A stretch of DNA of 64,000 nucleotides, from contig CM025850.1 in assembly GCA_003952965.2 (NCBI GenBank), positions 15,854,058 to 15,918,057 on the forward strand, written 5' to 3'. The notes below the pieces were generated by a model that worked only from the letters and a program-made list of their open reading frames with translations, was not told the origin of the DNA and ran no database searches. The stretch comes from Morella rubra. Lineage: Eukaryota > Streptophyta > Magnoliopsida > Fagales > Myricaceae. Within the stretch, counting starts at the first letter, position 1. The number at the start of each line of letters is the position of its first letter. Made by a program: the position numbers and the translations under genes. Of the stretch, positions 13,487 to 25,289 are shown piece by piece.

Positions 13487-14285
13487 AAAGGCCCAAATGC
13501 GCGACCCAAGGCATCTCATGCCCTGGGTGCCGTTTGGCCCTAAGGGCAGAGGTTGCGCCCAGCTACGCTAGCTGGCCACGCCTTGCCACCCAGGCCAGTG
13601 AGGCCCGGCCAACACTTGGCCGGCCACCACATGGCCTGAGGTGGCAGTGGGAGGCAGCGGGGAGGCCTAAAAGGCCTCCACCCATGTGCATCCATGTACC
13701 CCGACAAGGGTACATGACGGCAGCGGCCACCGCTGACCTCCAAGCCAAGCGGTGCCATTGTGAGGGCCTCCTGGGACCACCAGCCCTTGTCCCCGGCCTT
13801 CTAAGCCACCACTGGCGGCTGGTGGTGGCCGGATTTGAGAGAAATCTCTCTCTCTCTCCGTACGATTCATACCCATCGGAAAATAATTTTTCATCCAAGA
13901 AAACTCGATCAAAATATCCTGAATCCAATTCTTTTTCAAAGAAATCACAAGATCTATAGCCTAATCTAACAAATCTTATCAAATCGTAAATAAAAACAAA
14001 CGATTTCATGAAGAAACTCAAGAGCATGCCTCCAGGTTATTTCTCGCAAAAAAAACTTTTTCCTCTCTTCAAAAGAGCAAAAAACCCCTGAGGAAAGAGA
14101 CAAAGTAAGATTGCTCGATTGTCTCTTTCGCATGGAACCCACATGCAAAGTGAATCAGAAGTACGGAAACACTTTCCGACTAACAGTTTCGCAACAACCA
14201 TTCAATGGATGACGAAGAACACGTGAGGTACAGAGAGAATACTAACTTGGAACTGTGAGATTTCATAGATCTCGCTCTGATACCA
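13487..14285 (-). mobile_element. Copia leader and primer-binding site
   Basis: Directly inside the Copia LTR at 14288. The primer-binding site TGGTATCAGAGC is the complement of 14274-14285. The following roughly 790 bases are an untranslated leader, GC-rich at the far end (13487-13830). The gag gene is not reached, because the leader stops at the end of copy B. Frames of 60-160 codons on both strands show no domain. Confidence 0.6.
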
Positions 14286-14287
14286 CT

Positions 14288-17200
14288 TGTTGGATTGCGG
14301 TCGCAGCGGAAAGGATCGTTGAATCAAAGTAGCCCAAGTGTTCTGCCTCCTTCAGATCCATGCACACAGGTTTGAGAGAGAGTTAGAGAGAAACTCTCAC
14401 GTGGAAAAATAAATTCTCCTCTCTCAAAATGAGTTTTTTGAGCTATTTGTAATGGCTGGCTCAGAACTCAACTGTGCTTATAGTGTGGGATCTTTTAGGG
14501 ATCTCATATCTCGAGTAGATCATCATTAAAACTCTTTTTCAATAACTCCTTATATTTTTAACCCGAATTTATAGGATGCTACAAATTGTGATCATGTCCA
14601 TTAACATATCACAATTGAACCCCGAGATAAAGATTGTATTTGTCAATCCCTTTTACTAAAATTTATTTTTTATCCTTCCCATACTATATTCCACATGAGC
14701 TAACAGGACTGGAATAATATCACGATTAAGTCCCTAGCTCATATAATTCTTAATTCTTAGTCTGTACTAAGTTGTACTTCCAAAACTTTCCAAAATCATT
14801 TTCGCAAATATTTACTTCATATATTAATAAGTAAAAACCATGAAAACACTTTTCACAAAATCTCGCTGCGCAACGTTTTATGTGAGTCCAGCAATATACA
14901 ACATAATGAATATACTGCCTTATCAAGAGACTGGTGGATTCCATATTGTGAGATTTTGACCTTATTTCTATCATTGTAAAAAGAATTATGACTCCTTAAG
15001 TGTGTATTACTCTAATTATTGAGAAAGGCATGTATGGTAAATTAATCTAAGATTTTGTCTAGGTGGAATTTTCCCCCTAGCATTTTTATGCATCTTTAGC
15101 TATGATTTAAATGTTATATCGTTTGCAATTTTTAATAGTATTAAATTTGAGTATTTGGGATTAATTAAACTAATCATTTTAATTGTTGGAATATATCTCT
15201 AAGTTTGCAATATTTGGAAGAAATTGAATTAGGGACTTTGACTCTTGAAAAATGTGTGAAAGGCATGTTAGGGTTATTTTAATGAAGTGGCAGAAAAATA
15301 AAAAAAAAAAAAAAAAATGGGGAAAAAGGGAGGGAAGTCACGTGAAGGAGGGAAAGAAAGGGGGGGCAGCCTTGTCTTCCCCCCCCCCCCCAAGCACTTT
15401 CACGCCTATTAACCCCCCTTTGCCGCACTTCACATTCCATTGCCCTAACACTCTTTTGCCCTAACTCACTCACACAAAGAAGAGAAGAAGGAAGAAAGAA
15501 GAAGAGGAAGAAGAAGGAGAGAGAAGAAAGAAAGGTAAGTTCGGCCCTTGCTATGAAAAAAAAAAAATCTCTGCTGGCCGAAATACCCACTATCTCATTT
15601 CTTTCACATTTTTCTTGGATGATAGCTTGTTGTGTGCTAGGTTGTTTTCTCCTTATCTACATGTTGTTTGCTCTAAGAGTAGTGTAGATCTTGTAAGAAA
15701 TCATGGGGAGATATGGTTAGATCTGAGAAATGTTCTAGGGCAACATTGATGCACCTTAAGTGTATGATAAAAAGCCTAAAAGAGGACTGAAATCTGTTTG
15801 TGTATGCATGGCCGGATCTGTTGGGTTGTAGTGTTGCAAGTGTGGTTTTAATTTCTGTGTTAAGTTTAAATTTAATTGCTAAGTTGCTGGAAAACAAAGC
15901 TGAGGTTTTAAATCTAGAATCATGGGTGAAGTTGCTGCATGAAGAAGGTTATGATAAAAAGGGAGGAAACTTGCAGGAAAAGGAAAACTTCCTTTGTTGC
16001 TGATTTGCATCTATAGAGGATAGACTCATTCTATTATGACCTATTATGGTTGATTGAAAAACCCATAGCATTCATAAGCATGGCCTGTTATGTTGAAGAT
16101 CATTGAGAATTATAGAGAATGCTTGTTAGACTAGTTGCTGAAAACAAGTTGCTGAAATGTACTTCTGCAGATTTCAAGGCTCGAACTAGGAGTGTATTCT
16201 GATGCAATTGTGCTTATCCTTTGATCTTAAGAGGATCCTAGATTGTAGGCCTAGGAAATAGGAAGATTTTAAGCCATACCTTGGGTGATTCCGATAAGTA
16301 TTGGGTGAGATATGCGTTGTTCAAGGCCCGGACGTCAAGCTGCCAGCAGCCTTGTACGTCCGGAATGTTAGCTCATTTCGAATACCTTTTGAGTGATCAG
16401 TTTAAGTCCAAATTTTACGAGTTTGGTCTTGAATTTTAAGTTTATGAAAGAAGAACATTTTAAGGTAAATTTCGTGTGAATTAGAGGTGTAATGAATGAG
16501 TTGTGGTATTTGAAAATGGAAGGCCGAGCTGGAAACAGCAACAGTGTTGTTGTAGGATTTTCGCCTAATATGAAGTGTTTGTAAAAATGTATAGCAAATT
16601 CTGCTGTTGTGAATTTTACCTCCAATCTTGACCTGAAAGCTGAATAGTTCAAAATAAATTTTCATGTTATTGGAGCCATGTCTATGAAGTTATGAATTTT
16701 TAAGTTGGAGACGTCGGGGCTGCCCGCTTGGACGTCCTCTGCAGCTTGTATTTTCGGGTAAATGTTTTGAATGGCAAATGAGCTCCAAATTACTTAGAAT
16801 TTCATATGTTATAAAAATTAGTGTAAGGATCAGTTTAGAACCCAATTCTTATGGCTTCGGCATTCTTAAGAGAATACTTTGCATTGTAGATCACCATTGG
16901 GAAGTCAAGAAATATGGGTGATTTTGTATGATGTGCTGAATTTAATTGAATGATATTCTCTACATCTAGTAAACCTATAAATGACATTAGTATGAATCAA
17001 TTGTAGGCAAGGTGCTGCCATTCGCTCAAGTGGACGAAGGTAAGTGGAAACTTATGTTTTTCCGAAAACTGGAATGAAAGCATGAGAAGCATTTACGATT
17101 TCTCATTATCAAGCATTACACGACATAAGCATTTGCATGATTTCTTAAAGAAGAAAGTTTTGTGCAAATGAAAGTATGAGAAGTACTGTATGACAAGTTA

Positions 17201-18608
17201 AGTTAAGGGGCTGAGGTTGGTCGGTACCGTACCATTAAGATAGGTGCATCCACTCCGAAGGACGAATGCGAGAAGGATGGATGACTCCTAAGGGGCACCC
17301 ACTCCGAAGGACGAATGCGAGAAGGATGGGTAGCTCTTGAGGTATGTGCAATCACACTGAAGGATGCTTGCAAGAAGGTGTGAACCTCTAAGGGTTGAGT
17401 CTAGTCATTAGGCCTGGGGCCACGTCGAGGACTAGCTCAACCAAATGACGTATTCCCAAGGGAAAAGGGAATAGTTCCGAAGGGAACGCACAACCCTGAC
17501 TTCAGGGGTAAATGGAGCGAGATAAGTTGCCCAAATCAAGAAAGAAATTTTTCAAGATCAATTGCATGTTTCAAGTCAACGTCTCATGCATATGCAAGCA
17601 TTTCATTTGACATTTACATTGATATCCATGAACATGCGAGACATGCACTATTTATTGCATATGATCCCTTACTGAGTCATTCGACTCACAGTTTTTAAAT
17701 TGTATCATTCCAGACAATATTTCAGGTGAGGAAACCTAAGAAGAGGACCTTAAAACCTAGGAGAGGGGCTGACGAGGACGTCCTCTTCCCTTTTTGTTAT
17801 TTCAGTAAAGGTTTAGATATAATTTTTGAAAGAGCCGACATGAGCCTCCGATGTGTGGTGGTCATGGGTTATTCGGCCCAGTAAAGTTTAGGGTTTTTAA
17901 CCAATTGATATTTTGAGACTGTGTTGTAATTACTTCAAGTTATCGTTTGAGGAGCAAGTTCTAATGTTTCATTACGCGCATTAGTCAAAAAAAAAGGGGG
18001 GTTTTTCCGCTGCAAGAATTTAGTAAGTTCGCTTGAGTATTCCTCGTTGAGGATGCTCGCGACTATCAGTAGCCTCTTCGAGTTAGCGTTTGGGGGCGTG
18101 ACACATATTGAGTAATTATACAAATGCACTTACCATACACAAGGCCCAACCTTATCTGGAACATTTGATCTACGAAGATCATCACCAAATGATTCAGTCA
18201 AAGCACAAGCACAAAACAAGCAAACTTGCATAACTCTCTCAAGTCTAAGGACAACATAAGCTAATTGTGCTGAATACCATTCTCTACATCAGTGATCGTT
18301 TCCAAAAGGTATTCATATTTGATCTGGTTCAGTGCATGTACTCTTACACTGCATCCACTCGTCTACTTAAGGTCACCACCTCAATGACGGAGTCCATCAT
18401 TCTATTTATAGAGGCACAACGAGTGTAGACCTATTTGTACATTATCATGTATCTCGGTCTAGAACAAAGTGAGTCAACAAGGATCCAAAAAGTCACACTC
18501 CCCACCTCATATTCATTAATCATTGGCTTGAATTTTCTACATGTTGCTCAACAATATGGCATCTAATAATTATGCAAAATTATTGATTTTGAGGGCATAC
18601 ATCTAACA
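14288..18608 (-). mobile_element. Copia LTR, interrupted by giant LTR copy C
   Basis: LTR ends TGTTGGAT (14288) and ATCTAACA (18608) are inverted partners at 7 of 8 bases. The two halves are 14288-14946 and 18109-18608, about 1.16 kb together, with copy C inserted between them and duplicating CATAT. Its primer-binding site lies immediately left, so this is a 5' LTR in minus orientation. The rest of the element is not recognisable in the window. Confidence 0.75.
14947..18103 (+). mobile_element. Giant LTR family, copy C (solo LTR with perfect target duplication)
   Basis: 3157 bp from TGTGAGA to GGGGCGTGACA, flanked on both sides by CATAT (14942-14946 and 18104-18108). This shows a complete solo LTR left by recombination between two LTRs. 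It has the GAA-rich leader ending in GTAAGT near 15535, CACTCCGAAGGACGAATGCG units near 17250-17310, and the TTACTGAGTCATTCGACTCA motif near 17668. It is inserted in the Copia LTR, so it is younger than that element. Confidence 0.88.
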
Positions 18609-19265
18609 AGGGTTGGCAACCAGGCAGTAGAGTAGTCGTTCATATTCATCCTCTTGAAAGATAATTCATTCGAGGCCGTTTAATGGAACTCCCAGGACTC
18701 CAATCTAAGCTGTTTTCCATTCGTCGATGTCTCATTTTGCCACATAGCTGGCAATGATGATAAGAACATTGAGGGGGAGGAATGGGAGTTGATTATTCTT
18801 TTTAATTTGTACGGAAGTTGTTTTTTTTATTTTTTGTTGCCATATTTGGAATGATGTTTCCTCCTTGGGACATCTGTCTATCCTTTTATCAACGTTGTGG
18901 CTAGGGCGTCCGTTTGATCGTGGTCCTCATGGGTACATACAAGGTACCAATGTCGCTTTTAGTTCCAAATTTATTTCAGTGCGTCCGTATGTTTTCCTAC
19001 GGAAATGCTTTGCCTGTCTTCCACGACGATGAGCAATTCAGTAATTTGGTGCATTCTAGTCAGTTGATCATGGTTTGGTGGGTATTATTTCAGGAGTTGC
19101 AGAAAATCTTTTGATGCATCGCCTCTCGTATCTGGGCATCATTTCACTCTTCGATTAACTGTCATTCCTTACGATTGTTTAGCTACAGGTTTTATTGAAG
19201 TTGCTCCAAAACTTTGAAATGATGCGTCTTTGGCTGAGGGACCTTTTGGTCATTATATCTTCTCT

Positions 19266-19272
19266 TATATAA
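19266..19272 (+). promoter_or_regulatory. TATA box of the antisense accessory gene
   Basis: TATATAA lies about 150 bases before the ATG at 19420 and is followed by a CT-rich leader, as in plant class II promoters. It fits the Grande-type situation in which the accessory gene has its own promoter inside the retroelement. Confidence 0.45.
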
Positions 19273-19419
19273 GGCCATTCTCTTGGTATTTTGGCTCTCA
19301 TGCCTTTCTCTTTGTCTTCTTTATTTCTCAAATCCCTTTTCTTGCTTGTCAATCCTTCTCGATTCTTCGTCTTCCATCCTTTGCTCTTTGCCATTTATTC
19401 GCTTTTCTGCTTCTGCACA

Positions 19420-22400
19420 ATGGCGAACGTTGGAGGTTCTTCGAGTGGTGCTACCAAAGTTCCTAAGGTGCCTGAAAGGCATGAGGGCCATTGGGGCCCT
19501 AGCCAGATGGTGGAGGCTGATTTTGAAATCTTTTACACTAAGTATCATTTCCCTAGAGTGACTCATTTTCATCTTCCGTCTGCCAACGAGACGCCTTACA
19601 CTAATGGAGCTAAAGGACAAATGTGTTTCTTTGAGGCGCCTTTGAAATCCAGGGTAAAATTTCCTCTTCCCATTAGTGTTCGAAAGATTCTAAGGTCTTT
19701 GCATGTGTCCGACCCAAATAGTTCCTAACGCTCGGAAGGTTTTAATGGGCTGCGCCGTTATGTGGCTGATGTATATTGGACTTGAATGTCAACTTTGAAG
19801 GAGTTTTTGTCGTTCTATACACCCATTTGTGCCACCCAAGATGAAAATTTTTGATACATTTGTCCTCATAACCAAAGGGTTTTCCCAATTACTTCTTATC
19901 TAGATACTAATAAGGGGTGGCATGATTGTTACTTTCATCATATTCGGTGATGGATGGGAGTGTTTCCCTAGTGAGAACCATCGAAGTGACTCTTCCATGT
20001 GTAGGGCATTTGGATCCATTCCAGATCACTATAGGAGGGAAATTACGGCTCTTACTTTGTCGGAACAGGCTCATGTAGACGCTATTCTCGAAGCTGGTTC
20101 CGTAGATTGGAATGCTTTGGATTGTAAAGAGAACGAGGGCTGGTTAAGGCATACCATGTTTGAGTCCTCTCCTAGGGTGAACCCTTTTCCTTGATGTGAG
20201 AAGAATTCCCGTCAACGTTCTTCGTGTGAAGATTTGAGAAAAGATTCTTCTTGCTTTCCTTCCAAGGACACATCTACTAAATGAAGGTACTCTCGAGAGG
20301 CCGAGGGTTCCTTCCATAGGTCTTCTTCGAAGAGAAAGAGAACATCTCCCCCCATGGCTTCTGAAGCTGAAGAGGAAAAAAATCGGATGAAGCTTCTTTG
20401 AGTCGTAGGTCTTCTAAACATGGAGCAAGTAGCGGTAAGTATTTTATAACTAACAGATCCCTATTCTGTTTGCCTGCTAGCAGTGATTTTTGTTGTTATT
20501 TGATCGTTTGTAGGTTCTGGTGACAATCCTCACAGATTCGGTCCTATTTCTGAGGTTCATACAGAAATATTGGTCCCTGTAGTGAAAGAAATCCACGAGA
20601 TTGAGACTCCTTGTTTTAGCATTCTGTTACCTGCTCCTTCCGTTCATGGTGGGTCCCCTTCATCTCCTGGGGCCTCTGACCTCATTGCGACATCGATGTC
20701 GAATCCACTTTGGGCTTCTAAAGTAGACTGCCTAGAAGCTGGTGAAGAGTACAGGCCTACAGCTACCTCAGGGTTTCAACACATAGTCTTGTTATCTATC
20801 TCCATTTCTTCAAGTGGGTCAAACCTGTTGGAGATAGGAGCCGGTCTTTAAAGGCAATCCGATGTTATCCGACCATCAAGGGCCTTATCTGTCGTTTCTC
20901 CGTCGGTGGCAGTGCCTCTTCTAGAGGAACCTAGTGTGCTTGGGACAGCTATTGTTAGTGATTCAAGTACTTCTGCACTTGCACGTCAGCGGCTATGTCA
21001 CTAGTGGTCTTGAAGTTCTCCCTGTTCTCTCGATTAGGGATAAGGAACAAGTTACCTGCCCTTCTTCCTTGGATGATTTCAGGGATTCTAATTTGAGCCC
21101 TCGGGGCCTCCTGCATGGCGTTTGAAATCATACGCCCTGTTGGCTTCTGTTCACAATCGATATTTTGATGATATCAATATAGATTAAGTTTCAAGAATGG
21201 ACATCTTCAATGACAAAGATATTTTTATCAAATGCCAAAGACAAGATGATTGAAGATCAAGAAAATACAAGGAGCTCAAAAGTGAAAGATTCAAGACCGT
21301 TGGGTATAATTGTAACTCTTAGTTTCACTTTTGACAAGGATTTGAATCACACACTTATGTTTTCAAAAATAGTTTTACCTTTTGTAAGATCAAAATGCTT
21401 TTAATGGTTTCAAAAATCCCCAATCAAGTCCCAAACCTTTTATATACTTATGGAAAGTTAGTCCTTAAAATTAGGTGTTTAAAAATGGTCAAAATCATGG
21501 TTTTAAAGGATCCGGATCATGTGTTAAGTTGAGGAGGTCGACTAACTGGTGAAGTTGACTGGTGAAGTGATCGACCGGCGTTCGACCACTTGGTGTAGTT
21601 GTCAATCGGTCTATGTTTTGAAATAGATCCGTTGAGTTCTAACATTGTGACCATTAGGGTAATGGTAACCTGAAGCTGTCGACCGATTCATGTAGCAGTC
21701 GACTAGCTCGTTTTGACAGTTCGACCCCAACAACTAGAAACGGCTAGTTTTCTCATGTTGCCTATATAAAGACCTTCCTATTGTCTCTAAACAAAGAGAT
21801 CGACCACATATCATTTACATAGCTTGAGAAATATCTTAAACCTTCTTATTCATATTTCTCATATCATTCACACAAATTACACTTTCTTGCTAACCTTGTC
21901 ATTGTGTGAAGCAAAGAGATAGAGCTTTCCATTTCATATCCACTCATTTGAGAGAGTTTATTCTTGTATTTTATCCAAAAGAGGTGATTCCTTTAGTGAG
22001 GTTGTTCCCTAAAGAAGAAGATTAGAGAGGGGTATGTCTCAAGTTTCATTGGGTTGTGAGTGGTGAGCCCGAAAATCACTTAGGTTGTATGTGTTGAGCT
22101 TGAGAAAACACTTGTAAGGTTCTCTAGCACCCGAAAGCTATAGTGTACACTATTTAGAAGATAGTGATAAAACCCCAAGGCTCGGTAAAGGAGCTTGAGG
22201 GGTGGATGTAGGCAGATTTGCCGAACCACCTAAAAATCTCGTGTTTGCTTCTCTATTTTACTCTTTACATTTAGCACTTATTTACTTATCGCATCAATAT
22301 TTGCTTAATTATTTGTGCTAAATTATCCTTTATTTTGTAAACATGTTTTGGGGGTTAAAAGCAAAAAAGTTTTAGAAACTATTCAACCCCCCTCTTGGGG

Positions 22401-23133
22401 TTGCCCTAATCCAAGAATTACACACCCAACCTCTCTTGAATTAGGAGGTGATGGAACACACTTTGCAACCTCTTCGACACGAGAAAGTCGATAGGATCAT
22501 ACGGAGACTATCTTAGGGTGTATCACTGGTCGCTACTCTTGACACAGCTGAGTTGAAGCATGACAAGGAGTTGGAGTCTACTTGCTTGAGGTTGCGAAAG
22601 CTCGAAGGCGAGTTGGAGTTTCAAAGAAAACTGGTGGAGGAGCTGTGGACCGTGGCTCATGGTGCCTATTCTCAAGTTTAGACGTATGAAGCCAGGATGG
22701 TAAACTTGGAGCGTGACATCATTTCTTGAGATGCCACTGTTGCCGAGTTAAGGCGGACAGTCAATGAGCTCAAACATAGGCGTGTAGACTTTGAACTTAA
22801 CTTGTCTCGAGAGAAAGCAGAGCTTTTGCAGCGTGTGAGTGATTTTCGTGCGTCTTAATCGAAGAGAGAAGAAGCGTTGTAGGCTGATGTAGTAGACCTT
22901 TGCCATGCTATGTACGAAGCTGCTGATTCTTTTGTCACTGAGAAGAAAGACTTGGAGGAGTCTCGCACTATCTGCAACACCTGCTTTCCCTGATGATCCA
23001 GTGGTTCTAGCGTGCAGATGTATCGAGGCGGCCATGGCATCCCTTGATGTGGCTTATATGAGGGAAGGGAGTCATTTTTAGACATTAGGAACTCGAGGCA
23101 TCCACGTTCCTCTAGAGGAGGGCGAGACATTGT
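19420..23133 (+). pseudogene. Antisense accessory gene of the Tat element (putative gypsy-type transposon domain plus coiled coil), fossil
   Basis: Runs opposite to gag-pol. The start ATG at 19420 sits in a good context (GCACAATGGCGAACG). The N-terminal part has phrases such as VKFPLPISVRKIL that resemble the plant 'putative gypsy type transposon' domain (PF04195), found in accessory ORFs of Tat elements. A Ser/Pro-rich middle follows. After the inserted solo LTR, a Glu/Lys/Leu-rich coiled-coil segment runs from about 22440 to 23010, ending near 23133. The gene is broken, with several breaks. Family knowledge: such proteins (maize gene23) were reported as nuclear; their role is unclear. The domain call is from memory of the family, not a search. 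Confidence 0.6.
21138..22422 (+). mobile_element. Solo Copia LTR inside the accessory gene
   Basis: 1285 bp starting TGTTGGCTTCTG and ending CAAGAATTACA, with near-matching flanks CGCCC (21133-21137) and CACCC (22423-22427). The TATA box TATATAAA at 21763 is preceded by a cluster of GTCGAC and TCGACC boxes (21535-21725). Its 3' end (ACCCCCCTCTTGGGGTTGCCC) resembles that of the LTR at 553, so the two are related families. No primer-binding site or coding region follows, hence a solo LTR. Confidence 0.8.
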
Positions 23134-23368
23134 AATAACATATTCTTTGATATTTTCTTTTACACTGGCTGTATCTTTGGACATCTACAATTTGTTGCTT
23201 ATGTTGACCTTGTTATTTGTTGCACATTTGCCTTGTTTATTTTCTCGTTGCAGTTATTGGTTGTACTTGGCAGCTTGCTTCCATTATTTGTATCTAGTTG
23301 AACTAGGTCCCTTCCTGTTCTTTATGGATGCGGTCGGGGACCTTTAGTTTTTTTTTTTGCAAGTCTTA

Positions 23369-24000
23369 GTGGATGTGAATGGGAACTAAGGTTTTTCTAG
23401 ACTGCCTTGTTTTTGGGAGACTAGGAACCATAGTTCTCCTAAGTTTGTGGATGCGACTAGGAACTGGGATTCTCCAAGGTCGTCTTACTCTTGGGGGGAT
23501 TGGGAACCTTAGTCCTCTTAAGTCCGTGGATGCGACTGAGACCGGGGTTCTCCTATGTCGTCTTACTCTTTGGTGGATTGGGAACTTTAGTTCTCCAAAG
23601 TCTGTGGACACGACTGGGAACTAGGGTTCTCTGAGGTAGTCCTACTCTTGGGGGGGACTGGGAACCTTAGTTCTCCTAAGTTTGTGGACGCAACTGGGAA
23701 CCGGGATTCTCCAAGGTCGTCTTTCTCTTAGGGGACTGGGAATCTTAGTACTCATAAGTGCATGGATGTGACTGGGAATCCGAGTTCTCCGAGGTTGTCT
23801 TACTCTTGGGGGGACTGGGAGCCTTAGTTCTCCTAAGTCCATGGAAGCAACTGGGAATAGGGGTTCCCTAAGGTTGTCTTACCCTGAGGTTGTCTTACTT
23901 TTAGGGGGACTGGGAACCTTGGTTTTCCTAAGTCCATGGATGCGATTGGGACTAGGGTTCTCCGAGATCGTCCTATTCTTTCCTCATTCGTTTGGCAAGT
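23369..24000. repeat. Minisatellite of about 79 bp, 8 units
   Basis: Units begin with GTGGATGCGACTGGGAAC-like text at 23369, 23447, 23526, 23604, 23685, 23762, 23841 and 23936. Spacing is 77-81 bp, except the last step (95 bp, with a small internal duplication). It lies between the integrase end and the antisense gene, the variable 3' region in which Tat elements are known to carry tandem repeats. The overlapping frames on both strands are repeat translations. Confidence 0.9.
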
Positions 24001-24129
24001 GGCATTTGAAGAGAAACCTTCAGATTTTTCATTTATAATGGGCAATAGAAATAAAAACATAACATATGTGTAAACACATGAAAGATAAACAGAATGGGAT
24101 ATTTATGCGTAGTACTTTCTGAGGTACAT

Positions 24130-25200
24130 CGAGTTCCACGGGTGTTGTAGCGCTTTTCCTCAGAGATCCTCTAAATAGTACATCCCTAGTTGCTTGGATC
24201 CGAAGATATGATACTGGCTTTCCCAATTTGGGTGGAGCTTGCCTTGCTGTGGATCTTTGGCTCCTAGTAACATCTTCTTGAGTTCTAAATCTCCGAGAAT
24301 GAAACGGCGGGGTCTGACCTTGGAATTGTAGTAATTTATAATTTTCTGCTTATATGCTTCCATCTTGAACTGCTATTTCCCTTCTAATAGTATTGAGATC
24401 TAGCTTTTCCTCTTCCTCATTATTTTCAGGGGTGAACATCATCACTCGCGGTGAGAGAGCTCCGACTTCAACCGAGATCATAGCCTCGGTTTCATAAGTG
24501 AGGGCGAACGATGCCTCTCCCATAGCTGTTCTGACTGTGGTTCAATACGCCCATAGGACTCCCGACAGTTCTTCTGCCCACGAACCTTTGTGATCGTCAA
24601 GCTTTGTTTTGATAATCTTTAGCTGTGATTGGTTCGCTAACTCTACTTGCCCTTTGGCTTGTGGATAATATGGAGACTAGTAGTGGCTCTCAATGTTAAG
24701 TTCCTTGCGAAATTTTTGGCAATTTTTATTGTCGAACTGTTTGCCACTATCAGTGGTTATGGCTCGGGATAGTTTAAAGCGACAAATGATATTCTTCCAA
24801 AAAAATTTCCGAATGTTTTGCTCAATGATTTTTGCCAGTGGCTCAGCTTCTACCCATTTGGTGAAATAGTCTATAGCAACGATTAAGAACTTCAATTGCT
24901 TCGCTCTATTGGGAAGGGACCGAGGATGTCAATCCCCTACTGCATGAACGGTATGGAGTACTTACGATTGTCATCTTTTCTGCTGGGGTATTTATGAGAT
25001 TGGCGAACCATCGGTACTTTTCACATTTTCGCACTATTTTTTTGCATCGGCATGCATAGTGGGCCAAAAGAATCTAGCTCGAATGACCTTTTGGGCCAAA
25101 GTGCGCCCCCCCGAATGATTCCCGTAGATTCCTTCATGGACTTCCCAAAGTGCATAGTCTGCATCTCGGGCGTTGAGGCAACATAATAGCAGTTTGGAGA
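24130..25200 (-). mobile_element. Tat integrase region (fossil)
   Basis: Minus-strand text includes the zinc-binding region (about 25030-25150) and the catalytic core with VAIDYFTKWVEAEPL and ITTDSGKQFDN (24677-24895), typical of plant Ty3 integrases. A C-terminal part near 24160-24363 contains RPRRFILGDL. It is broken and has no host function. Confidence 0.8.
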
Positions 25201-25289
25201 GACTTAGGCAATATAGGTTCCCATCTATGCTGGTATATCGCGGTGCTATCCTTTTGAATTTATTTTGTGTTATTGATCTATCTTAGGTC

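Noticed and set aside
13474-14027. Long frames of 154-161 codons on both strands in GC-rich sequence
   Set aside because: Lie in the untranslated leader of a Copia element next to its primer-binding site; no gag motif.
23366-23842. Several frames on both strands resembling a repeat protein
   Set aside because: They follow the 79-bp minisatellite. No start context, and every strand shows the same periodic text.
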